DNA from: Cesiribacter sp964504565
GTDB taxonomy: Bacteria > Bacteroidota > Bacteroidia > Cytophagales > Cyclobacteriaceae
NCBI GenBank assembly: GCA_964504565.1
Contig: CAZDEY010000003.1
Span: 248,001 to 312,000, forward strand
Reading direction: 5' to 3'
Length of the DNA stretch: 64,000 nucleotides
The notes beneath the pieces were generated by a model. The model searched no databases, was not told where the DNA came from, and saw only the letters and a list, made by a program, of their open reading frames with translations. Of this stretch, positions 9,341 to 17,863 are shown piece by piece; position 1 is the stretch's first letter, and every line of letters starts with the position of its first letter. The translations under genes were made by a program, and so were the position numbers.

Positions 9341-9737
9341 AATGAGGAGTATCTATTTCAAGGCAATTTATAAAATGATCCTGAAAAAATGCTAACCGCG
9401 AGCTTACGCATTTTTTCAGCTTTGATTAATTATGTATGATTTTCCCCCTAAATGTAACCATTTTTAGGATGTTAGCCAATGAGTTGTTAAGTTAAACTTA
9501 AGATATAGTAACATCTTTGCGGTAGCCATTCGCCAAATAAAAGTTCGTTAACCTCTAAAACAGCCATCGCTTGCCATTCGAACAAACAATATAATAGTTA
9601 TACCGTACTAATTTAAAAGGTAACCCCCGGAAGGTAAATAAAAGCTTTCCACATGTAATATTTAATAAACAAATTTTAGCGATAGAACTACCTTGTAGGC
9701 AATATGCTTGTAAGGTTACATACCTAAACAAGAACAA
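9341..9737. other. 397-bp divergent intergenic region
   Basis: This A/T-rich spacer separates the divergent histidine kinase and DUF4235 genes and must hold both promoters. I see a small perfect inverted repeat TTAAGTT-A-AACTTAA at 9487-9501 and a CATCTTTG stretch at 9512-9519 one base off the TAnnTTTG box. Its spacing to the nearest TTG is too long to call a promoter. The minus-strand open frame of 60 codons here has no recognisable features and is not called. Confidence 0.5.
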
Positions 9738-10022
9738 ATGGATTCAACCGATACTTTAACTAAGATTCAATATAACCTTGTCAATAAAGGCTCTAGGGCG
9801 GCAATAGCCTTTGGCACCCGTTCCGTGCTAAAACGCGCCTGGAAATTTGCAACAAACAAAGAAGCTCCGCTAAATCCGGCCACCCCGGGAGTAGTTTGGA
9901 AGGAAGCCTTACTATGGGGTGCATTAACTGGTTTGGTGGTAGGTGTGCTAAGAGTAGCTGCCCGCCGGGCTACGGCCCACTACTGGCGCGAGAATTATGG
10001 AGCTAAGCCGGAAGACTGGTAA
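9738..10022 (+). CDS. DUF4235 small membrane protein
   Basis: Protein of 94 residues with the DUF4235 pattern: KRAWKFATNKEAPLNPATPGVVWKEALLWG, where a Trp-Lys motif and a conserved NP-x-x-P loop precede WKEA and one membrane helix (about 65-83). A short basic C-terminus follows. Family function is unknown; members often sit near envelope or stress genes, as here. The start is an ATG. Confidence 0.75.
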   Translation: MDSTDTLTKIQYNLVNKGSRAAIAFGTRSVLKRAWKFATNKEAPLNPATPGVVWKEALLWGALTGLVVGVLRVAARRATAHYWRENYGAKPEDW

Positions 10023-10109
10023 AAAGCCATTATCTTACCTCCGCATTACATTTAAGCCGGCAATCCATATCTTTTGCTTAATATAGCACTGTAAAAATTT
10101 TAAGTTTAT

Positions 10110-10508
10110 ATGAACCGTAGCAAAATGCTGAATATGCTAGTTAGGCTGGCCACTATTGATAACGAACTGGCCGGTCGGGAAAGTAAATGGATTATGCAAT
10201 TAGGCAAAGGCATTGGGCTTAGCGACGAGGAAATTTCCGAGGCATTTAAAAATCCGGGGCCGCCGCCGTCATTTACCACTATGCCCTCCGAGGATAAGTT
10301 TGACTATCTTTATAACCTTATTCAGCTTATGAAAATTGACGGTAAAGTTTTCCTGAGCGAAATTGATTATTGCGAACGGATGGCTGAAAAACTAGGATAT
10401 AAATCCGGGGTGGTGCGGGCAATTTCTACACACATTTACAGCGACCCGGCCGTAACCGCTGACCGGGGAATGCTTATAGAAAAAGCCAATAAATTTCTGA
10501 AGAATTAA
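10110..10508 (+). CDS. TerB-like helical protein
   Basis: Soluble, all-helical protein of 132 residues resembling the TerB/DjlA N-terminal fold. It shows two related halves: LATIDNELAGRES with IGLSDEEI, and LMKIDGKVFLSE with LGYKSGVV. In each half a helix carrying (I/K)DG-or-DN acidic residues is followed by a conserved helix pair. TerB-like domains bind divalent metal and occur in stress and envelope proteins. No other domain is fused, so a specific role cannot be assigned. It lies 87 bp after the DUF4235 gene and 107 bp before the giant AsmA-like gene, all on the plus strand. Confidence 0.7.
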   Translation: MNRSKMLNMLVRLATIDNELAGRESKWIMQLGKGIGLSDEEISEAFKNPGPPPSFTTMPSEDKFDYLYNLIQLMKIDGKVFLSEIDYCERMAEKLGYKSGVVRAISTHIYSDPAVTADRGMLIEKANKFLKN

Positions 10509-10615
10509 AGAGTATACGCTCAGCATTTTTGGTATATTACTAGTAACCATAGCAATCTATACTTAAAACTTTTTCTCTGTAATTACGTCTTTAAGCGGTC
10601 AAAGCTGTATACTAT

Positions 10616-13600
10616 ATGGGTGATAGACCTAGGAGATTCCGCCCTAAAATACGAATAAAGCGACCTAGAATACGGATAAAGTGGCGTAAAAAGACAAGCC
10701 GGTGGGTATTGGTCCTGGCGGCTTGTTTTTTTGCCGGCCTCTTCTTCCTTCATGTTTATTTATTACAGCAGGCCGAATCTATTATCAGTAATTTTCTGGA
10801 TAATAAAGTTGTGGCGGCCTCTGGCGGGGTATACCATACTACCTTCGATAAGGTAGAAATCAGCTATACCAGTCAGCAAATTCTGATTACCAATTTACGC
10901 CTGCTGCCCGATAGCAGCTTACTTACCCGACAGGCTGCCAATGGAAAACCTTTGAAAACGGTGTACAGTCTGCTTATTCCCGAATTAGTTATTGATGATA
11001 TTGGCCTCAGGAAAGCTTATCTCCAGAATATTTTAGACCTTAACCGGCTGGTTATTGATGGGGCCGAAATCAGAATTGACCTCAACTACGATGCCCCCAG
11101 CCCACCGGTAGATTCGGTACTGCGTAAGGATATTAAACGCCAGCTTACCCCCTATTTTAAATCGTTTGAAGTCGGCGATATTACCTTTTCTAATTTTTCG
11201 GTTACCATTAACAGCCTTAAAAACGGAGAAAAAAGCTCAGTTTTTACCCCGGCTTCATTACTTCATATTTCCGGTCTGGAAGTTAAAACCCAACTTGACC
11301 CCACTGATACCGACTTTATTAAAGTTGATGATATAAAGCTGCAGGGTTCCGGAGTAAGTGGGGTGCTATCTGATAGTACATACTTGTTTTTTTTGGAACA
11401 AATTGATTTGGTTAAATCAGACAGCTCCTTATACATTCAAAACCTGAACGTGCTGCCTACCGCCGATCCTACTCGCCTGCTGGATAAAAAGCCGGAATTA
11501 GAATCAGTTTACGAAATAAGGGTTCCGCAAGTGTACGGTTACGGCATTAGCTATAACGCCCTGTATAACACCCGAAACCTGGATTTAGAAGAACTTACTA
11601 TTCTATCGCCAGTGCTCAGGCTTACCAACATTCAGGAAAATCAACCCCTAACCAAGGAGCCTTTTAAACCGCGCGATTTGTACGAAGCCATTGACCGGGT
11701 ATTAAATCGCTTAACCGTAGGGCGCTTGAGTATACGGTATGGCGAGTCGGTAATACTGGACCGTACGGCTGACCAAACGCTGGCTAAGTTTTCTACTAAA
11801 ATAAGGGAAGCCAGCGCATTTAATTTCAATCTGGATAGTACCTCCTTAGCCCGGCAGGATCAATTGTTTTTTAGCGACAGCCTTCGCGTTGGCTTACGAG
11901 AGTATGCCTTACGCCTGGGCGATCAGGTACACCTGCTTACTGCTGACGAAATTGAAATCAATAGTAATACTAACTATATAGCCGGCCATAATTTCAGGCT
12001 AGTTCCGGACACTACCTCTAGGGCGGCCGATTCGGTAGTAGCCTTTTATAATGGCCGGGTAGCCGATCTGGAGTTTAAAGGAATAGATGTAACCACCTTA
12101 TACAACCAAAACCGTTTAGTAATTGATAGCATAAACCTGGAAAGTCCCGACTTCAATTTTACCCGCTTGGTACCCAAAAGTATTGTTTGGGAAACGGAAG
12201 AAACCAAGTTCAGGCAATCGGATATTTATACATTAATAAGTGAATATCTGTACGAATTGCAAATAGGTTATTTAACTCTAAATAATGGGGTAATTCAAAT
12301 AGATGAGGAAATATCTGATAATAACGAATTATTTGAAACGAAGCTTAGGCTAGCCCGCCTGTGGAATTTCAAGATAGACTCAACCAGCGCTTACGAACTA
12401 AAAAAACTCTTTAATGCCGATGATTTTGAGCTGGATATACAGGATTACCGCCACCACCTGCCCGATGCCATTCATACTATTCAGGCTAACAGTTTGCTGG
12501 TAAGTACTAAGCAGGATAAAATTGTTCTTACCGACCTGCAAATTACTAACGAACGGCAAATTAGCTTTCCTTTCCTTGCAGCCGGTTCAGCCGATTTACC
12601 CCTGACCCTTATGAATATCCAGATTCCTAAGCTGGAATTATTAGGGGTAGATGTGCTAGAGGCCTACTTAAAGAAAAAGTTGCTGGTTGACTTAGTAGAG
12701 ATTCCTAACCCGGTCATCCAGATTGGCAGCAAATTACTGCCCAAAGAGCCGGCGGAACAAAAAGGCATAGTTAGCAGCAGGGTTTTGTATACCCTTATGC
12801 AGCCCTACTTAACCCAGTTGGCTGTTAAGCGACTTATAATATCAAATGCCGAAGTAGGAACGGCCTTTCACGCCCCAAACGGTAGCCTTACTCTGAACTC
12901 AGCCCTAACTGATATTGAAGTAAATGCCTTCCGGTTCGATTCCTTAAGTTCGCAAAACGCTAAGAGGTTGTTTTTTGCCGAGGATGTTAAGGTTAAAAGC
13001 CAGAACTTAACTATTGACCCGCCCGATGAACGATACCAGCTTAAAGTAGAGACGTTGCAAACTTCTACCTCGCAGGGCGAAATAATGGCTAAGGGTGTAA
13101 ACTTAACCTACCCCGATGCTACGATTAGCGACCAACAGCTTCTCCTGAACAATAAAAAAGGGCTGCTTACCTTAACCTTATCCGACCTAGAATTAAAGGG
13201 CGTAGATTTTGACCGGGCTTACTACGATGAGGTTCTTTCAATTGATAGTATTTTAACCGAGAAGCCAAAGGTAAATTTTCATTTTGCTTCCACCCCGGCG
13301 CGAAGTAAAAAAAATCGGCGGGTAAGGTTGGAAGAAACCAATTTATACGAAGCCGTTCGGCCCTTCATGTCCGCTATTTACATAAATAATGTAATTGTAA
13401 GGAAGGGTGAATTTACAACTAACCAAACTTCCAGCTCCGGGCAGATTGTCGATCGATTACAACTGAAAAATATTATGTTGGCAGTTGAGGGCTTCCGCCT
13501 GGATTCTACCGCCTCGGCCGATACTAAACGATTCTTCTACTCCGATGATATGCGATTGCATATTGACCGCTATTCCTTTCCTTTAGCGGACGGTATTCAT

Positions 13601-15613
13601 TTACTCAGTGCCCGCAACCTGGAAGTTAGTACCCGTAATAATCTGATTATTTTATCTGACTTGCGGTTACAACCTAAACTAACGGTCGATATAAACCAAA
13701 TGTCGGCAAATAAGTATACCGCACGGGTACCCGAGGTAATTTTAGCCGGAGTTAATTTCGATAGGATTTTTGACGATGAAGTTTTTCAGGCCGAAAAGGT
13801 AGACGTAATTAATCCTACCATAGATTTAAGGGTATATAATAATAATACTCAGGAGAAATTAGGAAAAGGCAATAAAATGAAGGTGGGCAAACCTGACCTG
13901 AGTAGTATTTTGCTAACGGAAGCCAATATAATTGGTGCCCAGCTTATGTATACAACCTATAGCGATGGCAAAGCAACCCAAACAGAGTTTCCTAACCTGT
14001 CAGCCAACTTTACCGATATGCGCTACGATATGCTTTCGGATAAGGAAAGTGCCCCGCTATATATTGAAAATATAAGCTTTGATTTTGCCGGCTGGAAAAC
14101 CCTACTGCCCGATAGCATTCACTACCTGGAGCCGGAGCGGGTAACTTTTAATGCAACCGATAGTATTTTGGCAATTAGCAACCTGAAAGTTTACCCCCGC
14201 ACCGATAAACCTATTGCTTCATCAAAACCCCAATTTACCGCGCGCATACCTCAAGTACTGTTAGAAGGAGTTGATCTGAACCAAATTCAGAACGATACTT
14301 TAGCCCTGAACCATATTCGGTTTTTAATGCCGGAATTGGTGGTATACACCCGAAAATCAGCTAATGCGGTTAAGGAGAATTTGCAAAGCGCTAAGGTGAA
14401 AACCGGTAATAATAGTTTTAGTGGTTTGGTTAATATTGATAGTATTAGCTTTCAGCAGGCAAAAGTAAGGCTAAATACAATTAATGAGGCGGATACTTCC
14501 GGTTTGGAGCTCAATAGCGTATACCTTAAAGCTAAAGGAATAAAAGTAGATAGCAGTCTGCTTAAAGAAGACAGCCGGATACTTTTTGCTGACAATATTC
14601 AGTTAGGGGTTAAAGGATATAAATTTCGCACCGATGATGGGTTCTATGATATTTCGGTTGAAGAAATTGGCATAAATACTGAAAACACCACGTTATGGCT
14701 AGACTCTCTACGAATTATACCAGCGTTGGACCGAGATAGCTTCGCCAACGCCAAAGGCTATGAAACTGACCAGTTTACCTTTATAAATAACCGGTTAGAG
14801 TTTCAAAATATTGATCTGCGGCAACTAATTTACAATAATCGCCTTATAATGGATCGGCTATTTATAGACGGTTTCAATTTGGGCGTATACCGCGATAAGC
14901 GCCAACCCTATCCGGTCAATCACTACCCGGCTATGCCTCAAACCTCCCTGAGAAATAGCAAACTGGGCCTATTAATTAAGGAAAGCGTACTTCGTAATGG
15001 GTACATTAGCTATAGCGAACGGGTAAAGGGTAGTGGCCGCCCAGGCTTTATAGACCTTACTGATATTACCATTACTGCCGATACCATAAGCAATTTTAAG
15101 AGCATACTTAGCCAGAATTACGTTACCAATCTGCACGCCAGCATGAATATAATGGGTGCCGGCCACCTTGAGGCTGATTTTAATATTCCCTTCGGCGATT
15201 CGCTCAACCGGCACAACTTTTCCGGACACCTTACCGAAATGTCCTTGGATAAGTTAAACCCTATTCTGGAGAATACTATTTTTATTAAAATTCAAAGCGG
15301 CAGTGCGGATAGTATTGCTTTTCAGGTTAATGCCGATAAGGACTTTGCCGAAGGCTTTATGGACTTTGGCTATCATAACCTGGAGGTTGCCTTGGTTAGC
15401 AAGAAAAACGGTGATCCTTTTGGTATTTTTAGGGAAGTAGGCTCTCACCTGGCTAACCTGTTCCTGAAGAACGATAATACCGGAGAAATCAAAGACGGAA
15501 AGTTGGTGCTTCGTCAGGGGGAAATTAAATATGAGCGCGACGAGGAACGGTCAATAGTAAATTATTGGGTAAAAACCCTGGTTGACGGCTTTAAAAGCAG
15601 TATCGGCCTCTAG
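10616..15613 (+). CDS. Giant modular AsmA/DUF748-like envelope protein
   Basis: Protein of 1665 residues with a very basic cytosolic head (residues 4-28, with RPKIRIKRPRIRIKW) and one membrane anchor (about 30-51). A very long periplasmic beta-rich region follows. That region repeats a module of about 165-190 residues; its signature is L/FF-x-(A/S)-(D/E)-D then Y, then (L/D)-x-D-x-IH-x-L and T-x-x-x-x-I-x-L-x-(D/N)-L. Clear copies begin near residues 417, 598, 785, 973, 1148 and 1323, and weaker ones near 75 and 253. The C-terminal 250 residues resemble the end of the 857-residue protein at 17860-20433, including a final YW-x-x-T-L-x-x-G-x-K-x-x-x-G. AsmA/TamB/YhdP-like proteins are thought to form hydrophobic grooves that carry lipids across the periplasm; that role here is inference. 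Its TAG stop overlaps the holA stop. Confidence 0.8.
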   Translation: MGDRPRRFRPKIRIKRPRIRIKWRKKTSRWVLVLAACFFAGLFFLHVYLLQQAESIISNFLDNKVVAASGGVYHTTFDKVEISYTSQQILITNLRLLPDSSLLTRQAANGKPLKTVYSLLIPELVIDDIGLRKAYLQNILDLNRLVIDGAEIRIDLNYDAPSPPVDSVLRKDIKRQLTPYFKSFEVGDITFSNFSVTINSLKNGEKSSVFTPASLLHISGLEVKTQLDPTDTDFIKVDDIKLQGSGVSGVLSDSTYLFFLEQIDLVKSDSSLYIQNLNVLPTADPTRLLDKKPELESVYEIRVPQVYGYGISYNALYNTRNLDLEELTILSPVLRLTNIQENQPLTKEPFKPRDLYEAIDRVLNRLTVGRLSIRYGESVILDRTADQTLAKFSTKIREASAFNFNLDSTSLARQDQLFFSDSLRVGLREYALRLGDQVHLLTADEIEINSNTNYIAGHNFRLVPDTTSRAADSVVAFYNGRVADLEFKGIDVTTLYNQNRLVIDSINLESPDFNFTRLVPKSIVWETEETKFRQSDIYTLISEYLYELQIGYLTLNNGVIQIDEEISDNNELFETKLRLARLWNFKIDSTSAYELKKLFNADDFELDIQDYRHHLPDAIHTIQANSLLVSTKQDKIVLTDLQITNERQISFPFLAAGSADLPLTLMNIQIPKLELLGVDVLEAYLKKKLLVDLVEIPNPVIQIGSKLLPKEPAEQKGIVSSRVLYTLMQPYLTQLAVKRLIISNAEVGTAFHAPNGSLTLNSALTDIEVNAFRFDSLSSQNAKRLFFAEDVKVKSQNLTIDPPDERYQLKVETLQTSTSQGEIMAKGVNLTYPDATISDQQLLLNNKKGLLTLTLSDLELKGVDFDRAYYDEVLSIDSILTEKPKVNFHFASTPARSKKNRRVRLEETNLYEAVRPFMSAIYINNVIVRKGEFTTNQTSSSGQIVDRLQLKNIMLAVEGFRLDSTASADTKRFFYSDDMRLHIDRYSFPLADGIHLLSARNLEVSTRNNLIILSDLRLQPKLTVDINQMSANKYTARVPEVILAGVNFDRIFDDEVFQAEKVDVINPTIDLRVYNNNTQEKLGKGNKMKVGKPDLSSILLTEANIIGAQLMYTTYSDGKATQTEFPNLSANFTDMRYDMLSDKESAPLYIENISFDFAGWKTLLPDSIHYLEPERVTFNATDSILAISNLKVYPRTDKPIASSKPQFTARIPQVLLEGVDLNQIQNDTLALNHIRFLMPELVVYTRKSANAVKENLQSAKVKTGNNSFSGLVNIDSISFQQAKVRLNTINEADTSGLELNSVYLKAKGIKVDSSLLKEDSRILFADNIQLGVKGYKFRTDDGFYDISVEEIGINTENTTLWLDSLRIIPALDRDSFANAKGYETDQFTFINNRLEFQNIDLRQLIYNNRLIMDRLFIDGFNLGVYRDKRQPYPVNHYPAMPQTSLRNSKLGLLIKESVLRNGYISYSERVKGSGRPGFIDLTDITITADTISNFKSILSQNYVTNLHASMNIMGAGHLEADFNIPFGDSLNRHNFSGHLTEMSLDKLNPILENTIFIKIQSGSADSIAFQVNADKDFAEGFMDFGYHNLEVALVSKKNGDPFGIFREVGSHLANLFLKNDNTGEIKDGKLVLRQGEIKYERDEERSIVNYWVKTLVDGFKSSIGL
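10838..14737 (+). repeat. Protein-level tandem modules, about 165-190 residues each
   Basis: Within the 1665-residue protein the pattern LFN/FFYS/LFFA/LFADN + acidic pair + Tyr + (L/A)-D-(G/A)-IH-x-(L/I) recurs at spacings of about 181, 187, 188, 175 and 175 residues. Each is followed by a LY-x-x-x-x-P(Y/F)(L/M)-x-x-(L/I)-x-(V/I) helix and an I-x-x-G/AEV strand, for example LYTLMQPYLTQLAV and LYEAVRPFMSAIYI. DNA identity between copies is low, so the duplication is old. Confidence 0.7.
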
Positions 15614-16647
15614 TGCATAAGCTTATATACCAATTCTTTAAGTATTTCCGATTCGGGCGCATTAGCCTCTATTCCTTTAGTCTGTCGATCGGCCTCGGCC
15701 AGGTAAATTAGGTTATTTACTGTTTTTCCAGCAGAGAAAGTTCGCAAAGCGGCCACGTAATCGCGGGCAACAAATGGGTGGATGCCCAGAGCTTGGGCTA
15801 CATCCCTATCAGAATAGGCTTTTTGGTGGTGTAATTTAAGCAGTTTACTAAAGTAGGAATATAGAAGGGCTATTATGGCGATAGCCGAGTGCTTTTTAGG
15901 ATTAGAAGCAAAGTACATAATTATGCGATTAGCCTTTACTACATCGCCGATACCCAGGGCTTTTTGTAGTTCAAAGGCATTATATTCCTTACTAATGCCT
16001 ATATAACGTTGCACATGGTCCGGCGAAATATTTACCTGCCCGCTAAAGTTTAGTAGTAATTTTTGCAATTCACTATGTATGCGATCCAGGTTATTGCCAA
16101 TAGCTTCGGATAGCATTTGGGCGGCCTTAGGTTCTATGGTATGCCCCAGGGTAATTACGTGTTGGTTTATCCAGTCCGGTACTTGGTTATCGTAGAGCTT
16201 CTCGGTGGTAATTACAACTGCATGTTTACCAATAACCTTGGCTAAAGCCGAGCGGCCGTCCAGCTTCTTTAGCTTATGGCAGAAAACCAAAACTGTACTG
16301 GGCAGCGGGTTTTTAACGTAGGCCTCTAGTTGTTTTTGCCCACTTTCCTTGCCTAAATCGCTGATCTCCTGCGCTTCCTTTACAATAACTACTTGGCGTT
16401 CGGCCATCATGGGGAAGCGACGGGCAGCGTTTAGTACAGTGGCCATGTCCACATCTTTGCCGTACATAACCATTTGGTTAAAGCCTTTATCGGCCTCTGA
16501 AAGTACTTCCTGCTCAATTACATTACTGATCTGGTCAATGTAAAAGGTTTCGTCTCCTTGCAGAAAGTAAACGGGCGATAGTACGTTCTGGCGGATATCC
16601 TTAATTATCTGGGCAGGATTGGGACCGGAGTTTTTCTTCTTGGCCAT
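15610..16647 (-). CDS. holA: DNA polymerase III subunit delta
   Basis: Clamp-loader subunit that opens the beta sliding clamp, 345 residues. It shows the HolA pattern: PVYFLQGDETFYIDQI at residues 26-41, a strand NAARRFPMMAERQVVIVKEA (in the family the L-R-S-x-P-F-F-x-x-R-x-x-V-V-V position), DGRSALAKVI, and the C-terminal AAA+ lid and collar helices with LLYSYFSKLLKLH. It starts with ATG and a Lys-rich N-terminus. Its TAG stop and that of the convergent giant gene share the four bases CTAG. Confidence 0.92.
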   Translation of the reverse strand: MAKKKNSGPNPAQIIKDIRQNVLSPVYFLQGDETFYIDQISNVIEQEVLSEADKGFNQMVMYGKDVDMATVLNAARRFPMMAERQVVIVKEAQEISDLGKESGQKQLEAYVKNPLPSTVLVFCHKLKKLDGRSALAKVIGKHAVVITTEKLYDNQVPDWINQHVITLGHTIEPKAAQMLSEAIGNNLDRIHSELQKLLLNFSGQVNISPDHVQRYIGISKEYNAFELQKALGIGDVVKANRIIMYFASNPKKHSAIAIIALLYSYFSKLLKLHHQKAYSDRDVAQALGIHPFVARDYVAALRTFSAGKTVNNLIYLAEADRQTKGIEANAPESEILKELVYKLMH

Positions 16648-16729
16648 AGCACAACAAAGCTACTATCTTCCGGGGGTTGTAACCAAATTGAACTACTTGG
16701 GTTAAGGAAGAAATCACCAATCTCTCTCT

Positions 16730-17863
16730 ATGAAAAGTAATGTGCCTACGGTATTCTTGGCATTAGGCTACCTGGCATTTTTAGTCTTATTAGTATTTGT
16801 GCTAATAGTACTAAGGAATTTTCTGTATCCCATAGCATTGGCCAGCCTATTCGCTTACTTGCTGTATCCCCTGTGTAGTTTCTTGGAAAAAAGAGGAATA
16901 CCCCGCATCCTAGCCAATTTTATATCTATATTAATACTAATTGCCACCGTAGTCGGCTTTTTATTTCTTCTATATAAGCAGCTAAGCCTGCTGCTGGGCG
17001 ATTTTCCCGAGCTTATGGCTCAGGCTCACCGTAACCTGGATAAGTTAAATGAGGTTATTGAAAAAAACTTTGGCGTTAGTTCCAGCGACCAGAATATATG
17101 GCTAAAAGAACGGCTGGCTAATATATTCGCTACCGGATCGGCTTTTATAAATACTGCCTTTCAGGCTACTACCGGCACTATTGCTAAATTAGGCTTGCTG
17201 CCGGTTTATATATTCTTTCTGCTTTATTACCGTAATAAGTTTTCGGTTTTCCTGTTCAGAGTAGTTCACCGGAGGCACCACCAAACCCTAACCAATATCC
17301 TGAACCAAATAGGCCAGGTTACCAAACGCTATATGAGCGGTATGGTAATTGTGGTGTTGGTGCTATGCGTTCTTAATTCAGTGGGTTTACTTATAGTGGG
17401 CGTTAAGTATGCGGTACTTTTAGGGGTTATTGCTGCTATCATCAACTTTATTCCTTACTTCGGTACCTTAATTGGCGGGGCAGTGCCCTTAAGCTTTGCC
17501 CTATTGGTTATGGATAGCCCAACTTATGCGCTGGGAGTTATAATTTTGTTTATAATTATTCAATTTCTGGAAAATAATATTCTGACTCCTAATATTGTAG
17601 GTGGCAATGTTAACATTAATCCCTTCTTCACGATCCTGAGCATAGTAGTAGGGGGAATGATGTGGGGCCTGCCCGGTATGATAATTTCTCTACCCTTTAT
17701 GAGTATGTTCCGGATTGTATGCGATAATATTCCCAAGCTAAAGCCAATAGCATATCTACTAGGCACTTCAGGTACCGAACACCATTCCGTAACCCTTGAT
17801 GGCGTTAAACAAAGCTTCCGGAAAATTTGCCGCCGACTAGGTATTGTACCGCCTGCCGCTTAG
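16730..17863 (+). CDS. AI-2E family permease (second of two)
   Basis: Inner-membrane protein of 377 residues with the same layout as the permease at 3800-4900: two N-terminal helices, a soluble segment at about 75-140, and a C-terminal helical block. That block has AAIINFIPYFGTLIGGAVPLS and QFLENNILTPNIVGGNVNINPFF, matching the family GxxVxLNP pattern. The substrate is unknown. It is divergent from holA (82 bp apart) and converges with the 857-residue AsmA-like gene, sharing the bases TTAG between the two stop codons. Confidence 0.9.
   Translation: MKSNVPTVFLALGYLAFLVLLVFVLIVLRNFLYPIALASLFAYLLYPLCSFLEKRGIPRILANFISILILIATVVGFLFLLYKQLSLLLGDFPELMAQAHRNLDKLNEVIEKNFGVSSSDQNIWLKERLANIFATGSAFINTAFQATTGTIAKLGLLPVYIFFLLYYRNKFSVFLFRVVHRRHHQTLTNILNQIGQVTKRYMSGMVIVVLVLCVLNSVGLLIVGVKYAVLLGVIAAIINFIPYFGTLIGGAVPLSFALLVMDSPTYALGVIILFIIIQFLENNILTPNIVGGNVNINPFFTILSIVVGGMMWGLPGMIISLPFMSMFRIVCDNIPKLKPIAYLLGTSGTEHHSVTLDGVKQSFRKICRRLGIVPPAA

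Noticed and set aside
9555..9737. Minus-strand open frame of 60 codons in the 9341-9737 spacer
   Set aside because: No recognisable family, signal or terminator, and it covers the likely promoter of the next gene.
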